From: GAS188 sp963794475
GTDB lineage: Bacteria; Pseudomonadota; Alphaproteobacteria; Rhizobiales; Beijerinckiaceae
Assembly (NCBI GenBank): GCA_963794475.1
Contig: CAWCDW010000002.1
Span: forward strand, 434,001 to 498,000
Length of the DNA: 64,000 nt
Direction of reading: 5' to 3'
The translations under genes were made by a program, and so were the position numbers. Within the stretch, counting starts at the first letter, position 1; the number at the start of each line of letters is the position of its first letter. This document shows positions 1-7,120 of this stretch, in pieces. The notes beneath the pieces are model-generated. The model did not search any database. It saw nothing but the letters and a program-made list of their open reading frames with translations, and was not told the origin of the DNA.

Positions 1-1
1 C

Positions 2-238
2 CCGGTGACCCAAGGCGCCCTGCTGCGCGCGCTCGGCATCGAGGCGCGCGCGCAAAGGCTCAAGGCGGGCGCCGGCGCGGATCAGGCGGCCGCGATCGAT
101 GCCGCGCTGGCGCGCCTCACGGGAGAGGGGAAAGGCGAGATGGGCGCGCTTTTCAAGGCGATGGCGCTCTCGAGCCCCTCATTGCCGGCGCTCGCCGGTT
201 TCGGCATGCCGCCGCAAAGCGAAGCATTTCGACTCTAG
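2..238 (+). CDS. MidA-family SAM-dependent methyltransferase, C-terminal end (partial)
   Basis: The reading frame is already open at the left edge, so only the last 78 or so residues are present. The residues match the C-terminal tail typical of the MidA/NDUFAF7 class I methyltransferases: a VTQGALLRALGIEAR segment, then a stretch of the GEMGALFKAMALSSPSLP type, then a short Pro-rich tail. The family acts in assembly of respiratory complex I by methylating an arginine on a subunit; that role is known from homologues and is not visible here. The SAM-binding domain lies outside the window. It marks the intact core side of a boundary, because the next gene is broken. Confidence 0.75.
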   Translation, partial: PVTQGALLRALGIEARAQRLKAGAGADQAAAIDAALARLTGEGKGEMGALFKAMALSSPSLPALAGFGMPPQSEAFRL

Positions 239-317
239 GCTTATTTCAAAGGCCGTCATTCGGCACGATGGGGCAATTAGATTAACCCCTCTTGTGCGGA
301 GTGATGGGGGTTCCACC

Positions 318-773
318 ATGGATGTCGGGAACTGGCTGCGCAGCCTTGGCCTGGGGCAATATGAGAGTGCATTCCGTCACAACGAAATCGATAGCGAGGT
401 GCTGCGGGAGCTCACCGCCGAAGATCTGATCGCGCTCGGCGTGGACCTTGTCGGGCACCGCCGGAAGCTGCTCGCCGCCATCGCTGGCTTGGCAGGAACG
501 ACGCCGAACATTGCCGTCTCGACGGCGCAATCACCGAAATCGGCCGATGCCCAGCGACGCCAGCTTACCGTGATGTTCGTCGACCTCGTCGGCTCGACCA
601 CACTCTCGGGGCGGCTCGATCCGGAAGACATGAGCCTCGTGATCACGGGGTATCAGAATACGGTCGCCGGGGTCGTGACGCGCTTCCAAGGGCATGTCGC
701 CAAATACATGGGCGACGGCATCCTATGCTACTTCGGCTGGCCGATCGCGCATGAGTATGTGCCGGTATGGTGA
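318..773 (+). pseudogene. Truncated SAM-domain/class III adenylate cyclase gene
   Basis: The ATG at 318 opens a frame encoding a sterile-alpha-motif domain (residues about 1-60) and the beginning of a class III nucleotidyl cyclase domain, with MFVDLVGST and KYMGDGILCYFGWP, the usual metal-binding and catalytic start. Full members of this family run to about 1,000 residues with an AAA ATPase and TPR repeats. Here the match stops after PIAHE, about 20 bases before the stop, and the remaining 45 bases lead straight into a convergent permease gene. The protein of 151 residues lacks most of the cyclase fold, so it cannot be functional as a cyclase. The break probably marks a recombination point. 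Confidence 0.75.
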
Positions 774-818
774 AATTCGGGACATCGGGCGTTCCGCACG
801 GGGGCCGATGTCGACCGA

Positions 819-2252
819 TCACGCGCGGCCGCGTGCCATCGCTTCATAAGCGATTAAGCTGACGAAAAACCCGACGATCCACGAGATGTCCGCGCCGTCT
901 AGCAATTGCGCAATTGCTCCTACGAAGACAGGAGAGTGCATCGTCAGAACCGCGGCAATCATTCCCAAAAGCAAGCTTGACCAGCCGATCGGATTGACGC
1001 CGCTCTTGTACCAATAAGCGCTTTGTTGGCCGCTCGTATCGTGGATCGCCGAAGCATCGAAGCGCCAGCGGCGCTTCAATCCGTCCGCAACCCATACGCC
1101 GGCATAAGGCCCAGCCCATACGACGAGGAAGGAAAGGAAGTTGTTCAAGCTTGACAGAAAATCCGAAACGAAAATCACGTAGATGACAATACAGGTCGCG
1201 ATCAAAGAATCGAGCAAGGTCGCCCAATGCCGATGTAGGGGAATGCCCATCGCCTGAATGGCGAGGCCCGACGAATAGTAGGTCGGAGCGTTGTTGGATA
1301 TCGCTCCGCCGATCGCCGCTACGATATAGCAGATGAATAGCCAGGTCGGCAGGAAGGGCTCCATCGCTCCTACAGGGTCCGCCATGTCGCCGAGCGTGCC
1401 CATCATGACGCCGATGATCGATAACGCCAGGGACGGTATTACGGCCGCCGCCGTGACATGACCCACGATCTTGCCGTTAGAGATGCCCGGCGACAAATAA
1501 CGCACCCAGTCCGGAGCATTGTAAACGTAGGAAATCGCTCCCGAGGCCACGATGCCGGCAGCGGTCAGGATCGTGGCAGCGATCGAAAACCCAGCCGTCA
1601 GTTCTACGGACGCGGGGCGGGAGAAGTTAACGAGGGGAATGATCCAAAAGCCGATCAGCAACAGGATCAGTCCAATGAAGAACGCAAAGAATCGCTGGAG
1701 ATACACCAACGTTGCATGCCCTAGAACGGCAATTCCCGCTCCCAAAGCCAATTGCAGGACGATCGCGACCAGCCGAAGGGTTGTATCAGAGTCGTTCCAC
1801 CCCAATACCTTGAAGAGCGCGGAAAAGGCGAATACGCCGTAGATCGTGTTCACCGCTTCAAATCCGACGGAAACGATCCAGGCGAGGAATGCGTTGGGAA
1901 AATTGCCGCGCACGCCAAACGATGCGCGGCTAAATGTCGTCACCGGCATTCCAGATCGCGCCGCACCTATGCTGCAGATGCCGACGTACAGATAGGCGAA
2001 GCTTCCGATGACAACTGCGCCGACCGCTTGCCAGAAGCTCAGCCCCGAAACGATGCCGAGCGCACCAAAGGTAACGAATATCAGGTTCGCGTTGGTGCCG
2101 AACCAGAGTTGGTAGACTTGGTCGACCCTCATTCGCCGCCACGCGGCGGGAATTTCTTCGAAGCCGCGGAGTTCCAGACCCATGACGGGATTGCCGTGAT
2201 CTACCTCCCGGTCATCGTAGGTATCCGCATCTGGAAGGATTCGGTCGCTCAT
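819..2252 (-). CDS. NCS1-family nucleobase/cation symporter
   Basis: This 477-residue hydrophobic protein has about twelve predicted membrane segments and the NCS1 N-terminal signature region (ELRGFEEIPAAWRRMR followed by the first helix with WFGTNANL). NCS1 carriers import purines, pyrimidines, hydantoins, allantoin or thiamine with a cation; the substrate here cannot be read from sequence. It is transcribed away from a LysR regulator across a 377-base gap, so that regulator may control it. Length and domain cover are complete. It ends 45 bases from the truncated cyclase gene, convergent to it. An allantoin or nucleobase role would fit the decayed amide-hydrolysis genes further right, but that link is speculative. 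Confidence 0.85.
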   Translation of the reverse strand: MSDRILPDADTYDDREVDHGNPVMGLELRGFEEIPAAWRRMRVDQVYQLWFGTNANLIFVTFGALGIVSGLSFWQAVGAVVIGSFAYLYVGICSIGAARSGMPVTTFSRASFGVRGNFPNAFLAWIVSVGFEAVNTIYGVFAFSALFKVLGWNDSDTTLRLVAIVLQLALGAGIAVLGHATLVYLQRFFAFFIGLILLLIGFWIIPLVNFSRPASVELTAGFSIAATILTAAGIVASGAISYVYNAPDWVRYLSPGISNGKIVGHVTAAAVIPSLALSIIGVMMGTLGDMADPVGAMEPFLPTWLFICYIVAAIGGAISNNAPTYYSSGLAIQAMGIPLHRHWATLLDSLIATCIVIYVIFVSDFLSSLNNFLSFLVVWAGPYAGVWVADGLKRRWRFDASAIHDTSGQQSAYWYKSGVNPIGWSSLLLGMIAAVLTMHSPVFVGAIAQLLDGADISWIVGFFVSLIAYEAMARGRA

Positions 2253-2629
2253 GAATAATCACCCGCTTGGTGCCGCGCACAGGTGAGTGTGGCAGTTCGG
2301 CAATGTTGGTCGCTGACGATTTCTGAATTGCCGCTGTTAAAAAGTGTATGTCGCAAAGCGCGGTCAGCGGAATGAGCGAAATTTAGCGGCCGCCGACGCG
2401 GACCGGCTTGACATGAGCCTTCGTGGCGTGAACAAAAAATAGGCTGCCGATACTTCCAGCACGAGAGATGTCCGTTAGCTGCGGCTGCCGCGGGTCCTAT
2501 CGTGGGACGCGGCTTATTATCCCCTCGCCGCAGCGCCGGCGGCCCGTTTGAACACTTCCCAAGTTAGGCTAGGGTAGGCTGCCATTCGATAGTGCGGCCG
2601 ATGGGGCAAAGGGATGCTCGCTCGCCTAC
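2253..2629. other. Intergenic region between divergent permease and LysR genes
   Basis: This stretch of 377 bases contains no convincing gene. It must hold the divergent promoters of the NCS1 permease and the LysR regulator. I found no clear T-N11-A dyad that I would defend as the operator. Confidence 0.6.
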
Positions 2630-3544
2630 ATGTCACGCCTTGATTGGGACGACCTGAGGTTCGTTTTGGCGCTGGCAGAAGCGCGTTCCTATGCGGCTGC
2701 AGGCAGGCTTTTGAAGGTCACGCACGTGACCGTCATGCGTCGCGTAACGGCGCTGGAAGCAAGCCTCGCCGCCAAGCTGTTCGAGCGATCCAACGACGGC
2801 TTCGCCCTAACCGGAGCCGGTGAGGAGATCGCCTCCTACGCGGAGCAAGTTAGGGAGGGCATACGCTCCTTGGAACGAAGGCTCGCCGGGTTCGACAAAA
2901 AGCCGGCAGTCGTGCGCCTCACAACGACCGATACCTTGATGCACGGGTTTGTCGCACAAGCCCTGGCTCGGTTTGCGTCGCTCCATCCGGAGATGCGCTG
3001 CGACGTTTCGACTACTAGCCACTTCCTCAACCTCAGCAGGGGCGAGGCGGACATCGCGCTTCGTCCATCTGACTTCCCGCCCGACAGCCTTATCGGGCGC
3101 CTCGTCGCCGACGTCGCATACGCTATTTATGCGGCCCCAGCGCTGCCTAGCACGCTTATCGACGGCAAGAGACTTGAGTTGGGGACGGTGGCGGACGCCG
3201 AACTCCCATGGATCGGAATGTCGGAGAATTTAAAGCACCTTCATGCGGCGAAGTGGCAGGCAGAAAACATCCGCCCGGCCAACATCAAGGTGCGTTTCGA
3301 CTCTCTGCTCGACGTGAAAGTCGGTGCGGCGGCGGGGCTGGGATACGCGCTGCTGCCCTGCTTTCTCGCGGATGACGATTTCAGTCTTGCAAGGGTGAGT
3401 GCCGTAATACCGGAGCTAACTACGCAGCTCTGGTTACTTTGTCATCGAGACATCAAGGCGTTGCCTCGGATTCGCAACTTGTCTGATTTTCTTGTGAGCG
3501 CTTTCAAGGCCTCCCGGCATAAATTCAATCCATCGGTGCCGTGA
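2630..3544 (+). CDS. LysR-family transcriptional regulator
   Basis: This 304-residue protein has an N-terminal winged helix-turn-helix (about residues 5-64, with RSYAAAGRLLKVTHVTVMRRV as a slightly atypical recognition helix) and a C-terminal effector-binding domain of the LysR type. It belongs to the branch whose N-terminus reads LDWDDLRFVLALAEARS. LysR proteins commonly control the gene transcribed away from them, here the NCS1 permease. The downstream glutathione transferase set is co-oriented, but 413 bases away. Length is normal for the family. The effector is unknown. Confidence 0.88.
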   Translation: MSRLDWDDLRFVLALAEARSYAAAGRLLKVTHVTVMRRVTALEASLAAKLFERSNDGFALTGAGEEIASYAEQVREGIRSLERRLAGFDKKPAVVRLTTTDTLMHGFVAQALARFASLHPEMRCDVSTTSHFLNLSRGEADIALRPSDFPPDSLIGRLVADVAYAIYAAPALPSTLIDGKRLELGTVADAELPWIGMSENLKHLHAAKWQAENIRPANIKVRFDSLLDVKVGAAAGLGYALLPCFLADDDFSLARVSAVIPELTTQLWLLCHRDIKALPRIRNLSDFLVSAFKASRHKFNPSVP

Positions 3545-3957
3545 GCCGATAGCGCGTTCATTTATCAGGGCCAGCTTGATTGCGAAGCCAGGCCGGCGAC
3601 TGCGCCCTCACAAGATTCCTAGCCGCGCACCCATGATGTCGGCGACTTCGATGCGCCTCTGTCAAGCGTCAGCCGTCGAACAGCCCCTGATCATTTTTGG
3701 CTTCGTCGGAACCCTTAATGTGCCTTGCGCGGACGCCATGTGGCGGGGACACATGTAAGGGGTCTTCCAACGATATTTTCCAGAGCCATGGCACGAACTG
3801 AAAATCCGACCTCGTTCGAATTGGGAACCACGCAGTCGCGCGTCGGCCTTGGAGTCGTGTTCCTCGCGCACAGTATTGTACTGATCCAAAAGCGTCGCGA
3901 GCGGCTGCCGGCTAACGCAGGCCTGGTCGAAATACCGGCGCAATCAAGAGACGACGG
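3545..3957. other. Gap with a possible DoxX-like N-terminal remnant
   Basis: No intact gene is visible in these 413 bases. From the ATG at 3788 a frame running to 3961 contains RVGLGVVFLAHS, which resembles the first membrane helix of DoxX-family proteins, followed by LPANAG where those proteins have LPGTA. After this the similarity is lost. It could be the start of a decayed DoxX gene, but the match is short and membrane-like, so chance resemblance is quite possible. Confidence 0.25.
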
Positions 3958-4968
3958 ATGACCTGGACGACCAAGCTGATGGTGAACGGCGTTTGGAAGA
4001 GCGATGTCCCGGTTACGCCAGAACTGGACGAACTGCTCGAGCGGCACCTGTCCGATTTCCGAGGCGTGGTATCTCCCTCGGGAAATGCGGATTTTCCAGC
4101 GGAGAAGGCCCGCTACCGGTTATATGTTTCCTACGCGTGTCCTTTCGCCCACCGTGTGATCCTCGCCTACGTCCTCAAGTCGCTCGACGAGGTTATCGGG
4201 TTGTCCTTTGTCCATCCTCGCTGGAACGGACCCCATGGATGGTGCATCGAACAGGCTCCGGTTCAAGGCCCGACGACCTCGGCCCGGAAGGAGGAGTTCA
4301 TCTACCTTTACCAGCTCTATGCGAAATCCTCAGCCGACTACACGGGACGCGTAACCACTCCGGTGCTTTGGGATGAAGCGACCGGCAGGATCGTCAGTAA
4401 CGAGTCGCTCGACATCATACGTATGCTGAACACGGCCTTCGACGACGTCGGTGCCGATGGATCGGTTGATCTGTATCCGGCCGACCTGCGCGATCAGATT
4501 GACTGGCTGCAGCCGAAGATCGTTCACGATGTTGCCGGTTGTATTTACGAGATCGGCGCCGTCGATGCGCAAGCGGAATACGACGTTTTGATCGGGCGAT
4601 TGTTCGCGGCACTCAACTCCCTGGAGCTACATCTCTCGCGTCAGTCGAGTTTCCTGCACGGTCGCGCGCCGACGTTGAACGATATCCTGCTCTTTCCGTC
4701 ACTTGTGAGGTTCGACTGCGTCTATCACCCCTTATTCAGGCTCGGACGCAGGCGGTTGGCCGAATATGCCGACCTTTCCGCCTGGATGCTGCGCATGCTC
4801 GATGTTGACGGCATCGCGGAGACCGTCCGGCTTCGTGAGGTTATGAAGCACTATTATGACGGATGGGCCCCGCGAAACGACCGGATCGTACCTGAGCTAC
4901 CGCAGCACCTGTCGCCATTCGACCAAAAATCCGTGGGAATCCAGCGCTCGCTGGCCATGGGCGTTTGA
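3958..4968 (+). CDS. Xi-class glutathione S-transferase (glutathionyl-hydroquinone reductase-like)
   Basis: This 336-residue protein shows the xi-class GST layout: a long N-terminal extension, a thioredoxin-like domain with the CPFAHR motif (catalytic Cys61, consensus CPWAHR), and an all-helical C-terminal domain. Xi-class enzymes reduce glutathionyl-hydroquinones with glutathione, in aromatic or quinone metabolism. The Trp of the consensus motif is replaced by Phe. It lies 85 bases ahead of a SnoaL-like gene and an epimerase gene on the same strand and may be co-transcribed with them. Substrate is not predictable. Confidence 0.8.
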   Translation: MTWTTKLMVNGVWKSDVPVTPELDELLERHLSDFRGVVSPSGNADFPAEKARYRLYVSYACPFAHRVILAYVLKSLDEVIGLSFVHPRWNGPHGWCIEQAPVQGPTTSARKEEFIYLYQLYAKSSADYTGRVTTPVLWDEATGRIVSNESLDIIRMLNTAFDDVGADGSVDLYPADLRDQIDWLQPKIVHDVAGCIYEIGAVDAQAEYDVLIGRLFAALNSLELHLSRQSSFLHGRAPTLNDILLFPSLVRFDCVYHPLFRLGRRRLAEYADLSAWMLRMLDVDGIAETVRLREVMKHYYDGWAPRNDRIVPELPQHLSPFDQKSVGIQRSLAMGV

Positions 4969-5053
4969 ATCCCGTCATGAACCGACATCGTGCGAGCAGT
5001 AAGTCCCAGCGGACGCCAACCATTGGAAACAACGTGCAAGAGGATGATCAGAG

Positions 5054-5485
5054 ATGAAAGCGAAAAGGCCGGAAGACGTCGATTATGAATTGGCGCGTGC
5101 ATTCAACCGGGGAGACTTGGAGGGTTGCTGCGCCCTGTACGAAGATGGCGCAAGCGTCGTTCGGCTGAGCCAGGAAGGCGGCACGATTGCCAAGGGAAGC
5201 GACGGCATTCGCGAGGTGATGGCGGGATATGTCGGACTCAATCCGCGCATGGACATCAAGGTCCATCATGTCACTGAAGCTGGTGAAATCGCGCTGTTGC
5301 GCTCCCAATGGCTGATTAACGGGACCGGGAAAGACGGCAAGCCGATCGTGCTTGCGCATAACGGCATCGAAGTCGTTCGCAGGCAAGCGGATGGAAGTTG
5401 GAAGTTCCTCATCGACCACCCATTCGGAGCCGACACGGTATGGCAAATCGATTGGACGGACCTGATGAAGATTGGCGGCGTTTGA
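5054..5485 (+). CDS. SnoaL-like/NTF2-fold protein
   Basis: This 143-residue protein has the cone-shaped NTF2/ketosteroid-isomerase-like pattern: an opening helix with YELARAFNRGDLEGCCALY, a GSDGIREVM segment and a closing WKFLIDHPFG strand. Such proteins are small hydrolases, isomerases or limonene-epoxide-type enzymes, and many have no known reaction. An AGGATGATC stretch precedes the ATG. The following epimerase starts 22 bases after its stop, which suggests translational coupling and a shared pathway with the upstream glutathione transferase. No specific function can be assigned. Confidence 0.75.
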   Translation: MKAKRPEDVDYELARAFNRGDLEGCCALYEDGASVVRLSQEGGTIAKGSDGIREVMAGYVGLNPRMDIKVHHVTEAGEIALLRSQWLINGTGKDGKPIVLAHNGIEVVRRQADGSWKFLIDHPFGADTVWQIDWTDLMKIGGV

Positions 5486-5507
5486 ATTAGATGAAAGATT
5501 GAACACA

Positions 5508-6425
5508 ATGGCGGCTGTTCTCGTCACCGGGGGTCTTGGATTTACAGGCCGGCATATCGTGCGGCTGCTGGCGGACAGCGGCCACTTGGTCGTCTCCTAC
5601 AATAGGGATTACGCGGAAAGTGAGCTGCCCTCGGTGCGCGCGGTGCAGGGAGAACTCTACGACATTCCGCGTCTGCTGAGTGTGATAGGCGAGCACAAGG
5701 TTACGTCGATCGTGCACACGGCGGCCATGAGCCACCCGACACTTTCACTCGATTTCCCGATCGCGACTTTCGCGGCGAACGTGGAAGGGACAGTCGCCAT
5801 CTACGAAGCTGCCAGGCTGTCCGGAGTCCATCGCATCGTCAACTTCTCGTCGGAGACTGTTTATGGCCGCATTGACGGCGCCGTATCTGAGAAATCGCCC
5901 GTAAATCCATCGACCCCCTATGCAGTGACGAAAGTGACGACCGAACTCCTCGGTGATGTGTACCGCCGGCGGTTCGGCATCGACGTGATATCGTTGAGGA
6001 TCGCGGAGGTCTATGGTCCCGGCAACAAAATGCCGGAAATCCTGACCGATATGCTGCGTGCCCTCAGCAAGATGGGCCGTTTCCAGCTTGATCACGGCTC
6101 TGACCACTACTTCAACTTCATCTTCACCGAAGATGTCGCACGTGCTGCCTTGGCGGCCGTTCAGGCGTCGGGTCCCTTCTCGGCTAGTGTCTTCAACATA
6201 TCCAGCGACGAATATTGGCGGCTGGCAGATGTCGTCGAACTCATCAAGGACTGTGTATTTCCAGGCTGCAGCATTAGCGTCGGGGCAGGGCTGATGCCTG
6301 ATTTGGATCTTCAAGGCCCATTCGACGGGACGGCCGCTCGACAAGAACTCGGCTTCAGCCCGTCTTACGGTCTCAAGCTTGGGTTACAGAGCTATGCGAA
6401 GCACCTGAAATCAAATCCGTTTTGA
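5508..6425 (+). CDS. NAD(P)-dependent epimerase/dehydratase (extended SDR)
   Basis: This 305-residue protein opens with the Rossmann motif TGGLGFTG (residues 7-14) and carries the extended-SDR catalytic pair Tyr138 and Lys142 in a YAVTK motif, with an upstream Ser-rich strand (VNFSSETVYG). It is an NDP-sugar epimerase/dehydratase family member or a related C1-C6 reductase. I chose the ATG at 5508 because an upstream TTG at 5472 would overlap the previous gene and precede the conserved Rossmann strand by too much. It ends convergent with soxG, 104 bases away. Substrate unknown. Confidence 0.8.
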   Translation: MAAVLVTGGLGFTGRHIVRLLADSGHLVVSYNRDYAESELPSVRAVQGELYDIPRLLSVIGEHKVTSIVHTAAMSHPTLSLDFPIATFAANVEGTVAIYEAARLSGVHRIVNFSSETVYGRIDGAVSEKSPVNPSTPYAVTKVTTELLGDVYRRRFGIDVISLRIAEVYGPGNKMPEILTDMLRALSKMGRFQLDHGSDHYFNFIFTEDVARAALAAVQASGPFSASVFNISSDEYWRLADVVELIKDCVFPGCSISVGAGLMPDLDLQGPFDGTAARQELGFSPSYGLKLGLQSYAKHLKSNPF

Positions 6426-6529
6426 GCTAGGGTGGATCGCGGGGACGGTCGGCGCACGATGGGGAGAGAATTTCCTCGTTCGTCGACATCGTTGCGGTCC
6501 TAAGTCCAGCGCCTTGATCGGGTGCCGGA

Positions 6530-7120
6530 TCACTTGGCTGAGACGGTTTCAAGGCCGTGCAGCGGCGCGGACAATTCGAGCCAATGCAGGAAGCTGCCCG
6601 AAAGGCTGCGCGCGACGGCAACTTCGATCGTTGGCGCTTCGTCGAGTTTCCAAAGTGTTACCCCGATGTGGGCGATCGACGTGACGGCGACGCTGCCGGC
6701 AGGGAATGCCTGGGCCGCGAGGTCGAGCTGCACTCCCTTTTCCATTGTCCGATAAAGCATTGGTCCGGACAGACGCAGCACGCCGAGGGCATTGGATTGC
6801 TCAATAACACTGGCCAAGCCCTTCAGTTCGGCGGAGAGCTGCGCGAAAAATTTTCCATCCTCATCCTGCTCCCGGATTGCGAGCCACTTGCCGCGACCGA
6901 TGCCGACCATTGCCGTGCCCTGAGCGAAAACCCGTCGGGGTTCGTCGGGAGGATCGAACCCGAATTTTCGCTTCACCGCGGCGGCGAGCTCAGGCCCCTT
7001 ATCTTTGCGCCGCATCACCGTCGCAATGCCGAGCTGAAGTCGTTCGGTCCCGATAACGCCGCTGCCCGTTCCTGCCGGGCGCAGGCGTTCGAAAGCGCTT
7101 TTGGTCTGGAGATCAAGCAC
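6530..7120 (-). CDS. soxG: Sarcosine oxidase/N-methylglutamate dehydrogenase gamma subunit (SoxG/MgdD)
   Basis: The gamma subunit of the heterotetrameric amine oxidase family, a structural partner of the alpha subunit. I place the start at a GTG at 7120 (VLDLQTKSAFERL), which overlaps the end of soxA by eight bases and gives 196 residues, the usual size. An upstream ATG at 7240 would put 40 unrelated residues on the front, all inside soxA. Order and overlap (soxB, soxD, soxA, soxG) are the standard operon. With mgsABC and a gmaS-like ligase nearby, the complex may oxidise N-methylglutamate rather than sarcosine. Confidence 0.8.
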   Translation of the reverse strand: MLDLQTKSAFERLRPAGTGSGVIGTERLQLGIATVMRRKDKGPELAAAVKRKFGFDPPDEPRRVFAQGTAMVGIGRGKWLAIREQDEDGKFFAQLSAELKGLASVIEQSNALGVLRLSGPMLYRTMEKGVQLDLAAQAFPAGSVAVTSIAHIGVTLWKLDEAPTIEVAVARSLSGSFLHWLELSAPLHGLETVSAK

